DNA from: Lates calcarifer
Lineage: Eukaryota > Chordata > Actinopteri > Centropomidae
DNA length: 64,000 nt
Reading direction: 5' to 3'
Assembly (NCBI RefSeq): GCF_001640805.2
Contig: NC_066856.1
Location: forward strand, 868,001-932,000
Both the position numbers and the translations under genes were made by a program. The notes under the pieces were generated by a model, which saw only the letters and a list, made by a program, of their open reading frames with translations, did not search any database and had not been told where the DNA came from. Shown here in pieces: positions 23,761-34,345 of this stretch. Each line of letters begins with the position of its first letter. The first letter of the stretch is position 1.

Positions 23761-25059
23761 ATTTGGCCACATCATGTTATGATGGCTGGCCCCGACCTCG
23801 TAATATTCCAGTCACAAAATCTGTCACCTGTTGAAAAGGCCCAAGCACACAACATGCACCCGTTTACAGAATATATAGATAACTGTGTATGTACAGCACA
23901 GATCACTTGTTAATTGTCTGGTTGAACTAAATGACACGTGTGTGATACAGTAATTACCAGGACGTGATTATGGAAAGTGGGGTCACACTAATTGGGCACT
24001 GAAGTGAGGCAGTGAAAGTCCAACCAAGTGGCCAATCAGAGCAGACGGTGAAATGACTGGTGTTCATTCACTGCTCTAAGGCAGATGGAAATGACATAAC
24101 AATGGCTTTGAAGTGCAGATTAAAACAAAAATCAAAGATGATCATTTCAAAAAATGTCTAGACTGTCAAAAATGGACACTAATTAAAATCCACTTTTCAA
24201 ACCAATACAGGGTTTAATCAATGCTCATGTGTAGTGTTTTATCCTCACTGCTTGTAAATCATTATAACATCACTGTTGTCATTTTTCAGCTGTTTGGGGA
24301 GAGAGGGTTAGAGGTTAGGTCAGGCAAACAAAAGGTTTCTACAAAACACCCCAAACATACAGTACGCCTCCAAATATAGATTTTTGACAGAACATTTTGA
24401 CTTGTCTCGTCACGCATATAAGTGAAATAGACATTATTAATGACACCAGCTGAAATGGTTTCAAAACTCTGAATCATTTTCATGGTTGGAAAAACAGGCC
24501 AGTTAGACTATGTTGTAGGTGGGAAGAAGAGAGGGGGATAAAATGTCCCTGTGCCAGCAAAACAACAACACACAGACAGACTACCATGAAAATGGAGATA
24601 CGTATGGATGAGATCCACACAGCCACACAGGTTATTGTAAGCGAACTGGGACACAGTATTTTTATGTTTTATCAGTCTTATTACTACACTTGTGTTTGGT
24701 GAGTCTGAATGTCCTCTGACTATGGAATCACCACACATTGAATAATGTTGAGTCGTTATTTGAAGTATTTGAACACACTACCATCAGTGGTGGCACACGA
24801 AATGTTTCCTCTGCACCAGTTTCAACAGTTGTACACAGCAGGGAGGGACTGTTGTTATATAAAGCAGCAGCCTCCAAAGTCATCAGGCCACGTGACAGGG
24901 ATGCATTTTACCTCATGTTTTCATTTGCTTATTATAATATACAAACATACATTTACTTTGACAGTGATTTGTTGAAAATATTAAGTGGCAACATGTAAAA
25001 GTATTTTTTCCATCATCATTATCATCACATCACGTCTCTGGAAACAAATGGTGTGAAAA
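23761..25059. other. Unassigned non-coding DNA
   Basis: About 1.3 kb with no recognised gene or repeat. Overlapping + frames at 24738-24998 lack protein motifs. Confidence 0.5.
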
Positions 25060-25320
25060 ACATTAATCAAGCACACAAAGCCACAAAGCAGAGCTTCCTA
25101 CAGTATGTATAAGGCATTCTGTACAGAGAGCGACAATCATCTTAAAGCCTGGTGCTTTATGAGGTTTATAATGAGCACTGATCTCTATCTGCAGTGGGGA
25201 GGGAAGATGGAGGTGATTAGAAGTTGATGCTCCCTCAGGCTTGAGATTATGGTAAATACACCAGTCATCTCTGGGGATCATTAAAAACAGCTTCCTCATC
25301 CCCTCCAAGTGACTGCTTAT
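25060..25320. promoter_or_regulatory. Weak candidate regulatory block (inference)
   Basis: Even composition, no simple repeats, several TAAT/ATTA-type words (ACATTAATCAAGC, GGTTTATAATGAGC). Very tentative. Confidence 0.15.
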
Positions 25321-28058
25321 GTTACTGGACCCTCAGAGGTAAAATCAGAGCCAGCCACCGCTGCGGTCCTATATCACAGGATGGATTTCCATTAGGCCTG
25401 TGCACTTCTCCTGTGTTAAGTATGATGTTTAGAGAAGAGTTAAATATTCAGTGAGAGTGCAGACAGTTTTTCAGATTTTGACCACACAGGTGAAACTCAT
25501 GTCTCATCCCACATTAAATCTGAAGGGTGTATATGTATGTTTGCATGCATTTTATACCGAAACACATAAGTGCATCTGTGCGGTGTCAGTGTTTGCCTCA
25601 GTTTGATCAGATGAGAGAAGCAGAAACAGAAAAGTAAACTTGATAAATTGATAAATTGTAATAACTACACTCGTCCTATCAGTCCATCAACAGCTAATTA
25701 TGGCTCTTTGACAATTGATCCATTAAAATCATTCCTGCAGGCAAATGTTTACTCAGCCAGTCTGCTGGCAGCTGAGACCTTAAGCCACACTATTCAAAAC
25801 CAACATGTTAAAGCCCTCTGAGATATGCAGGGTCAATAAGCGGACTCCCATACTCGCTGTGATGGCAGCGAAGCCACGTCACCCAGCACCTGGGGTTTGC
25901 CCTCTGGGAGGTCCAGGCTGAGGCTGTGACAGCCTTCAAGCTTTCACACACTTCTCACCTTCAGCAGAGAAACTGTTGGAAAGGCTCTGACATGAGATGA
26001 AAAAAAAAAAAAAGTGGGTTTAGAAAAGTACTCTCAGGAAGCGGTTTGAGGAGGAGGACAACATGCACGAGGTTAACCACGAGGACACCTGAACATTAAG
26101 GCATAAGCATAATATTTTCACTATATACAAAATGAAACCTGATCAAATATCTGACAGACCAGTGACTGTTAAGCCACGCCTGTTAAGCTTTCCAGTCCAG
26201 CACAACACACAGTGCAAATTTATCTCTGGAGATTTTTAGTAATGAAACAAAGCCTCTTTTGATTTCAGACACAAGTCCACAGAGCCTGGAGGTAACCACT
26301 GATTTTGCCTGCTGGCAGGTTATATCAACTGTACTTAGCTAGCTCATTAAGCTAACAGTTACTCAAGGAGTTGGTTGAAGAGGCTGTCTCACAGCATACA
26401 TGTTAGTCATGATTAAGTCAGTCAGAGGGGCCAGTATACTTGATCAGAACTGCTTACCAAAAGGTGCAATAGTTTCAGAACCACCACCCCACCACCACCA
26501 CCCCTCCCAACACCTTTCTGACGTCACATTAGGGGAGCTGTGTGGGAGCTATGTGGAGGTGAGAGTGGAGCCAAGGACTGAACCTTTCTGTCTGCTCTGT
26601 TTTCATTATTCCACAAATATTTCAACACTATGAAAATCTTCCAGGAGAGACTGCCTGAAAATAAGCACCATTACCTGTGTTTTTGAAACAACATCACGTC
26701 TCTCCCCTCTCTATGATGACTGCCATTTCACTCCAACTGGGAAGACATTCGGAAGAACTATAAAAAAAATTCTGTCATAGAGAACGAGTCTAAGAAACCA
26801 GTTCTTACCTGTTTACTCCGGCCCTTCCACAGTCTTTCAATGCTAAATGCACTGTGGCTCCTTTGCACCACTTCAGCATGCCAAAGATTGGTATGTCTGC
26901 CATGCCTGGTGTTTAGGGGAGAGGTTTCACAGACAATCAATTAGAAGATTTCCTCAAAACGAAGCATATACAGTGAGACAGACAGAAGTCAACCATATTT
27001 TGGTCCACTGTATATCTACAAAGGTTTTTCTGTGTGACTTCAAGTAAATGTATTTATCTATTTCTATTTATTGCCAAATTATCAGCTGGTTGTTGGAGTC
27101 AACAGGGTTTCACACAAAGCAGCCTGTGTATGTCTGAGTTGTTTGGTTAAGAGGTTCTTTTTCTTTTTTTCTTTTTTTTTTTTTTCAGTCTGTTTTGTCT
27201 TGATACACAAAAAGAAAAATATATTTGGACCATATGGGAAGATTATAGGCAGAAGTGGGTGAAAACAGGACACACATGCAGCCAATCAGAAAGCTTCACT
27301 TATACACTAGCCCGAACACTTGTGTATGTATGCAGTGCTCTCAAAGACAAGAGATCTATCTATCTTTTAACAGATGTGATGAATATGAGTGCATGACCCT
27401 CGCACCTTCCTTGATGCATCACTGCAGTGTTCTTGTCATCTTTGTTTTTCGCTTATTATTCTCAGGGAGAATCCACAGATTTGCCTCAGGTGCATTTTTC
27501 ATTCTCCGTTTCATTATTTGCTCAGATTAATACGAGCAGTGGTATCAGCGGCGGCGTGGTCGGCTAAGCTGTGTCTAATAGGCTAGAGTCTAGACATACC
27601 CATACCAATTATCCACTGTAAATAGAATCCACGCTTTGGCTCAAGGCTTTGTTTATTCAATTCTATTCACTTCATTTCCGCATGATTATAATTAAAGAAA
27701 ATAAACACCTGCTTAGAAGGTGAAGACTCAGGAATGTTAGGTACACTGCATCATCATGTGTCACTCCACCAACATGTAGGTGTGCACTCATCTCAACTGT
27801 GAAAAACACAATTATAACATTTATAGAACCATTACAGGGAAGAAATCAAAGGTTTGATTACAGCGTAGAGTTTCTGTTCATTGCTTCGTACTCCTCCTGT
27901 CATGTTCACATTTTGTAAATACATGTTTAGACAGTACAGCTCCATCAGTTACATTCAGTAATGAATGTGTTCTTATTTAAGCAGCCATTCTGACAGGTTG
28001 TGCCAGGTTTAGCAGATAGCAAATAGCTTCCTTTGATCAGAAGCTTTTAACTGAATAT
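25321..28058. other. Unassigned non-coding DNA
   Basis: About 2.7 kb without recognised gene. Simple features: A tract 26000-26013, a short CCA-rich run near 26480-26510, and a T-rich stretch with C interruptions at 27160-27185. Confidence 0.5.
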
Positions 28059-28060
28059 AC

Positions 28061-28093
<33 letters not shown>

Positions 28094-28103
28094 ATATATA
28101 TAT
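28059..28103. repeat. (AT)n microsatellite
   Basis: AT dinucleotide run with one phase break (TATTAT near 28080), leading directly into the palindrome at 28103. Confidence 0.95.
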
Positions 28104-28152
28104 AGCTCCACAGTTAGCTCTATATATATAGAGAAAGCTAACTGTGGAGCTA
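28103..28152. repeat. Nested perfect palindrome / hairpin
   Basis: The arm AGCTCCACAGTTAGCT (28104-28119) is repeated exactly as its reverse complement AGCTAACTGTGGAGCT (28136-28151), with a 16-bp spacer. An inner segment CTCTATATATATAGAG (28118-28133), overlapping the arm and spacer, is itself a perfect palindrome. It sits at the end of an (AT)n run. It could form a cruciform in DNA or a stem-loop in RNA. There is no terminator-type context and no known element assigned. Confidence 0.9.
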
Positions 28153-28488
28153 ACTTTGTGATCAGTGTGAGCCTCCTGCATCTATTCAAATAAACTTGAT
28201 CTGATCAAGTAAACACTGAATGTAGCCAACTAGAATTGCCATTATGCTACATATGAGGATCTTCATCTGGCACTTGCAGTTTGTTTGAGGTGTGTGAGGC
28301 CGACTTTCGCCTCTGAGAAATCAAATGCAATGGTTGATTATCCTGTGGACTGGTATCACAACAAGTCATTCAGAGTTTACGTTAGGCGGGATATGCATTA
28401 CTGATCAAGAACAATGTACCCAGCAATCGCTACCAGCACAGGAGCTGCTTGAATCGGTAAGTTAGTTTGTGTTATTGTGTGACTTTCA
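28153..28488. other. Unassigned spacer
   Basis: No recognised content. Confidence 0.5.
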
Positions 28489-28545
28489 TTGGTGGAGGAA
28501 GTATTCAGATCATTTACATAAGTAAAAAGTATCAGACTGTAACTT
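28489..28545 (+). repeat. Fragment of a common fish repeat (GGTGGAGGAAGTATTCAGAT)
   Basis: GGTGGAGGAAGTATTCAGAT followed by CATTTACATAAGTAAAAAGT closely follows the start of the abundant fish repeat 'GGTGGAAGAAGTACTCAGATCCTTTACTTAAGTAAAAGTA'. The rest is not recognisable. Confidence 0.6.
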
Positions 28546-30100
28546 AACAAACTAACAGATCGAGGCACCAGTGTTCCAGCAGCTTGAGTGTTCTGCTCAG
28601 TTAAATGTTTTGGTCAAAACAGTCTGGTTGAGATAAAAAGCGATGCTTATAATAACCCATAATGTTGTCAGACCCTCAGAATAACAATCTGAGCCTGTCT
28701 ATTGTAAAGTTGATCATGATGTTTCTACTTTATTGTTGTTTGAATGTGGACTATTATGTGTCTGGTAGTTTTCTTTTAGAATTCTTGAATATTAACGGAC
28801 ATATTGGCCATCAAAAAAAAAAGATCCAGTGTAAACTTTGAAGTCATTTCACTTTGATGGTCAGCTGTATTTATCTGATTAAAACTGAGGGGAGTCCACC
28901 TTTTAGTTTGACTGTAAGCGTGGCTCTTTCCCTGTCAATGTTTAACTATGACCAGGAAATTTCAATTATCATTACCAAAGAGCTTTAGTTGTCAAATCTT
29001 CACCATGACAGGTCATAAAAAAACATCAGTCATTTTATGGAATCTGTCCCATAGGTCATTTTAGAGAGTAAAAAAAGCTCCTGTGTCATTTAGGTATGAA
29101 ACTTTTTAAGAGCAGTATGAATTAACCTTGACTTGATTTGAAGTCCTCTCTTTAGCTGAGAGCACTTCAATCACTAATCCTGACAAAAGCCCTGATCTGA
29201 GGACTGGATTTTTCCACTGGACTGATGTCAGTGTTTTATCATCTTCATCTGGTCAGACTGAACTCCCAAAAATGTCAAATAAGAGTCAGTACACTGCTGT
29301 GCAGAAATCATGAATGAGTCACATACTTTCAGAGACCTAGGCTCAGTTCCAGCTGTGAGTCAGAGACACACCCTCACCTCGTCAGCTTGTCCTGCTGCCC
29401 ACTGACGAACCACGACATCTGCTTACAGAGCAAAAAGAACAGGTCTCAGCTGGTCAGCCACCAACCTGAAGTCATCACTGAGGCCACGGTACATTGCAAG
29501 TGACACAAAGTCAGAACCTAAAATCTCAGTATAGACAGGGCTAAATCTTTCATGAATTTATCATCTCTTATTCATAACAACTCTCTATCCACAATTTCTT
29601 TTTTTTTTTCCTTCTTCCTCCAACAGATCTGCGACTGACAACACAGGTCCTTGGTGTGTGACCTTGTGGGTGTAGTTAAAGTTAGAAAGTGCAGAGCTTA
29701 TTCAAAACATCACTAGAGGAAAATGTTGTGACTGGGCTGTCCTGCAGTCAGCCATGCTCTGTTTAATAGCTGTTAGCCATGCATGAAAAATATACAGTGC
29801 AGATTAGATAAGTGACTATCACTTAAATGATTTGCTTGTGGAGTCCAGCGTGGGGGGATTGGTGGGGGCACATTACCTTTCCTAATACCAATTCCATCAT
29901 ATCATGGCCTAACCATCTGTCAGTGATTGTATAACCTTTCAGATTCATTTCTTTCCAGCTGGTTCACAACACTTTCAAGGGACACTAACTTTAATAGTTT
30001 CTGTGTCATTTTACTGCCAATTCTTTGCAACTCTCTCTGTCCCTTCAGTCATCCAGTCATCTCTCTTTATGTGAAGTTCTTGCTCTCCTCTTTTTATTCA
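28546..30100. other. Unassigned non-coding DNA
   Basis: No recognised gene. A T-rich tract at 29598-29613 followed by CCTCCAACAG looks like a splice acceptor, but the following sequence is not an open, recognisable exon. Confidence 0.45.
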
Positions 30101-30116
30101 TCTCTCTCTCTCTCTC
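30101..30116. repeat. (TC)n short microsatellite
   Basis: Eight TC units within a longer pyrimidine-rich stretch. Confidence 0.9.
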
Positions 30117-30213
30117 ACTCAGTGTCAGGAAAATTGATTCAGTGTCTGTGTGTGATGCCTCTGAGTTCAGCCTCTACCTAAAGTCTGTAGGAGCCGAAGA
30201 GCTCCACCGTAGA

Positions 30214-30214
<1 letters not shown>

Positions 30215-30246
<32 letters not shown>
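30215..30246. repeat. (CA)n microsatellite
   Basis: Perfect CA run of 16 units. Confidence 0.95.
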
Positions 30247-30250
<4 letters not shown>

Positions 30251-30600
30251 CCTTTACCTAAAGCATGATTACAAACATTAAATCTGACCTCAGCAGGCTT
30301 TTTTCATGATGCAAAGAAACGCTGTAAATTGCTGCTTTTCAAACGTCTGGATGACGAGTGGCTGCATTCACAGCGTCCTCTCTCAGACTGTGTGGGCCTC
30401 ACATCTTTTTATGTTCACTTAGTCACACGTCTTCTACTTTCTCTGTCAACATCCTACAGAAACCTTCAGCTCTGTGAGCGGAATATAACTCAACATAAAC
30501 ATCATAAAATTATCAAACACTCCCAAAACATCAACAGAAATGATGCTTGACCCTGTCTCTGGTCAGATGAACTGTGGCCTTCACACTGAAAACATTCATG

Positions 30601-30770
30601 CATCCATCCATTACCTATACTGCTTATCCGCTAAGGGTCACAGGGGGGCTGGAGCCTATCCCAGCTGTCATGGTACACCCTGTACTGATCGCCAGTCCAT
30701 TGCAGGGCCCGAACCCAGAACCTTCTTGCTGTGAGGCGACAGTGCTGACCACTGCAGCACCGTGCCACCC
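30601..30770. repeat. Dispersed repeat family E, fullest copy
   Basis: Runs from CATCCATCCATTACCTATAC through TGCTTATCCGCTAAGGGTCA and GGAGCCTATCCCAGCTG (30651-30667) to CCAGTCCATTGCAGGGCC. It ends GAACCCAGAACCTTCTTGCT and CACTGCAGCACCGTGCCACC. The sequence joins the first and last parts of the familiar fish consensus directly, so an internal segment appears to be missing. No coding capacity. Confidence 0.8.
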
Positions 30771-31565
30771 TACACTGAAAACAGGTCAATAAAATGAATC
30801 ACATCCTTTTTGTATATAGTTCAGTAGAGATTAGCAGCCTGTTTCAGCTGGTGGAAGCACAGGGCACACAGGGGCGAAGCTGAGCTTTGGTTGTGGAGTT
30901 GAAGAGAAGTTAGGCTGTGACTACAAAGGCACCAGAGAGCACCTGATTCCTCTTAATTCCCTCTTAACAGAGCCTGAGAGACAGAGGAAGACAAGGGTGG
31001 CTGAACAGAGGTCTGGGACAAGTTTTCTAAAGTTTGTCTTTAAAGGGCTAAAGTAGTGTCTTCATTAATGCCAGTCCACCTGCCTTTACTAATACCAGAC
31101 ACAGTGGTGAGACTGTCCCTGTCAGTAAAGCTCCTGAAAACACACACTCCAAAACAACCACCACAGTTTTGTTGTCATATTCTAGAGTTTACAGACAAAA
31201 TGACTCGTCTGCTTTCACACAGTGTATTTCTAGACTATTAAAACTTTATGGCCTGTGTAAACCTCTCCTAACATCTGGTGGAGATGATTGTGAATTCAAG
31301 AGACAAATGTGTGTTGTGAACACACACAAACTGTTGGTGCAAGCAGATTCACACAACCAAGGTACTCCTGGCTTTAATGTGTACGTGTGTTAACAAATGT
31401 ATTGTTCTTTGTAGCCAGTCAAGATTTAATAGAGAGCAGAAGCCTCTCAGTCAGTCATTCATCCTTTGTTCCTGGGTCTTTAATACTTCATATTTTGTTT
31501 TAAAAAGACAACAAAATCATTTTTACCAGCAGCAGACCAACAGTTCACTTAAGCAATATTAACCG
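30771..31565. other. Unassigned non-coding DNA
   Basis: Short + frames at 31056-31562 have no motif. TTTAAAGGGCTAAAGTAGTG at 31040 resembles a TTAA-type repeat end, but no inverted partner was found. Confidence 0.45.
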
Positions 31566-32262
31566 AGAGGGTGTGCTTTAATGTTGAGTGCCTCGGTCTG
31601 CAAGCATCACTGAAGGGCTCAAATGACGTTAAAGCACAACCTCAAGTGTAATATTGCGATTATACAGCTATTACCAAAAACAGTAAAATGTGTAATCAAA
31701 ATCTGTTCATGATTGAGGAGCAATTTGCTCTCAAAATTAAAAGGTTTTTACGAGTGTTTTTCCCATTTCCATGAAATACATGGGGTCTGACTAATAACTG
31801 GAACACAATCAGTCACGTCAGTGGACTCCAATGTGTAATGGAACCCAGTTTACCAATACAGAAAATAACCAGACCCTTAGTAACGACCTAGCAACAGAAA
31901 TGATTTTCTAGGACCAGATGAGTGAACTCTGAGCTGACGTTAATGCCTAAACGAGGTCTCGGAATTTACCGAACTAAATCAGTAGCCTACTGCACAGATA
32001 AATGCTTACTTTTATCAACCACGTTATAACAAAGATGCTGCATCTATTTACTACACAGAGATGTAGCTTCTGCAACCGCAAACTTTCACATGAATTTTAA
32101 GTTATAGCGTCGTGTCACCGGCACAGCTGATGGAGAAAGCCGAGGTTCGCAAGCATTTTTAGTGACGAGTAAGGTGTGCTGTCATGCTGATTTGGGCACA
32201 TTCTAAATGTCTTGTTGACCAATCAGATTGCTTGGTTGGAACTACTTGTTGTATAATATGGC
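31566..32262 (+). mobile_element. Dispersed DNA-repeat family D, long copy
   Basis: The left part (31626-31685: ACGTTAAAGCACAACCTC, then AGTGTAATATTGCGATTATA and CTATTACCAAAAAC) and the right part (32157-32262: GGTGTGCTGTCATGCTGATT, ATGTCTTGTTGACCAATCAG, GGAACTACTTGTTGTATAAT) both match, in the same order, the short copy at 34182-34345 read on the other strand. At the left edge GAGGGTGTGCTTTAA (31567-31581) and TTAAAGCACAACCTC (31629-31643) form a 15-bp inverted repeat with one mismatch. The interior has no open frame of note. Probably a non-autonomous DNA transposon, superfamily not identified. Confidence 0.6.
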
Positions 32263-34086
32263 TTAAGGCTTTGTAGTGACAGCAGAGCATACACACTTCT
32301 AGACATTCATCAACAGTATGATATGATGAAGCTCACAGACACTGGGATTAATCTGACATGTTATATCAACACTAATAACATCAGGAAGCCTTTGTACAGT
32401 ATCACCTATCACTGATTCAGTTAAAAATTTCAACATTTTAACTCAAACAAATGTTATTTAACAGCTTCAGTAAGGTGATAAGGTGAAGTTTTATTCTGTT
32501 GCAAACAGTGAATACAGTTCTGCAGGAGCAGATTTTAAGTCTTATCTGTTGGATTCTTTGGGTAAATTTAATAGCTACTGTATGTGGTTCTGTGTTTTGA
32601 TATTAATGTAATTCCAGTGCTGCTTGTGGGCATGTAATGTTTTAAGTGTGAACACTGTCACATTGTAGCTGCAAGGCTTGGTCCTCAGACTGTGAGAACA
32701 CTCTTATCCTTAGGAAATATGCATCCACAGAGGGGACTTATTCAAAAGGCCAAACATGCAAGGTCACATACGTGTTGGCAAATACAGCGCTGCATGTTAG
32801 TCTTCTGAAATGCAATAGAGTGTCATTCATGGGGGCCGCAGGGTACTCACATACATTACTGCTCAACACAGTACAGCCAGACAGTATGAGGGATCACAGC
32901 CAGAGTCCACATTCGCATTAACAGAGTCCACCTCAATTTTGAGACCAGATCCAAAGTCAACACTGAGGCAAGAACTCATAAAGGTCAAAGTACAATTTAA
33001 TCCAAAAACACTGCTTTCTAAGATGGAAACCTCTTTTTCAAATACAAACCTGTTGAAGATGAAGAGAGATGCAAATCCACTCTGTGCTCTAGTTAATCCA
33101 CAACAGGCCACAGAAGAAAGAGGAACATGATATAGACAAGTTTCAACTGGGTAGACTCTTAAAGTTCCACTGAAATGTGAATTCTTCTCAATGTTTTCTA
33201 AGGAAATCTAAACTATAACAATACTGCAGCTGTTGTGCATATTTGCCCTATTTTTCAAAAAGGGATACAACCTTTTACTGAAATAGTGTCTAAGCTTCAG
33301 TCCTGGGTGTTTGTTGTTGGTGGGTGTGTTTCTATAGCTGCAGCTGACTGACATTTGAAGAGCAGCTTTGCAGGGACATGCACTGTTTTGTAGTCCACTG
33401 GAGCACATCACAGCTCTGTATATCCTCTGAATGTTGATACATGGATGTAGTTTGTGCTGCTAAATTAGATTCTTAATTTTTATCGAGAAATTTAAGTCCA
33501 TTTACCAAAGTGTCCAAGATAAAGACATATCTGATGTAAAACAAGTCGACATCCTCAATAAAAACAATAGACCACCTCTCTGTGCTCAGACAGGTGGTCG
33601 TGAGACTGCAATTTTTTTTTATTAAGCCAAACATTCACTGTAACTAAGAGCAAAAGGAGGTAAAAATGTCAGAACCACTGTGAATGATTTGTGGTAATTA
33701 TTATAATTATTATAAGTCTGTGTCATTGCTACAAATGTGCCATGGTACTGTGTAGGAGCTGCATTTCCTCTTTAACATGCTAGTGAAATTCTAATCATCA
33801 TTATCATGTTTCTGAGTTACCACTTTCTTCCCAAGATACATTTCTTCACTAATTGCAATGTCTTCCAGGATGACAACACTTTTATCTACAAGGCGTAAGT
33901 GCAGTGAACTGAACAGCATGATAATGATGGTGAAAATACACCAATTTATTCTCTGTAACCAGGCATCCAGACTGAGCATTAGGGGAGATTTTTCACAGAG
34001 GTTTATAGAGACTCAATCTCTGCAGTATTAATGACATGCAATGTTTTACTGACAGTGTCCAACCAAGGTGAAGTGACCTGACTCCT
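32263..34086. other. Unassigned non-coding DNA
   Basis: About 1.8 kb between the two family-D copies. No gene recognised. A small 8-bp hairpin (GACCACCT...AGGTGGTC, 33570-33599) is present. Confidence 0.5.
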
Positions 34087-34109
34087 TGTGTGTGTGTGTG
34101 TGTGTGTGT
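34087..34109. repeat. (TG)n microsatellite
   Basis: Perfect TG run of about 11 units. Confidence 0.95.
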
Positions 34110-34181
34110 CTTGTTGTCCCCCCTCAAATGTTTCTGTTGAATTGGAAAAGTGAACACAATCAGAAAGCATCATTATACAAC

Positions 34182-34345
34182 AAGTAGTTCCGACCAAGCA
34201 ATCTGATTGGTCAACAAGACATTTTGAATGTGTGTGAATCAGCATAACAGCACGCCCTACTCATCACCAAAAATATTACTCTGCCATACACACTATACCG
34301 TTTTTGGTAATAGTTGTATAATCGCAATATTACACTCCAGGGTGT
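34182..34345 (-). mobile_element. Dispersed DNA-repeat family D, short (internally deleted) copy
   Basis: Plus-strand ATTATACAACAAGTAGTTCC (34173-34192) through CTGATTGGTCAACAAGACAT, CAGCATAACAGCACGCCCTA, GGTAATAGTTGTATAATCGC to GGGTGTGCTTTAACGT is the reverse complement of the two ends of the long copy, joined directly with about 480 bp absent between them. True left edge about 34170. No coding capacity. The ends are better matched to the family pattern than the interior of the long copy. Confidence 0.7.

Noticed and set aside
33570..33599. 8-bp hairpin GACCACCT...AGGTGGTC
   Set aside because: A stem of this length arises by chance many times in 64 kb and has no supporting context.
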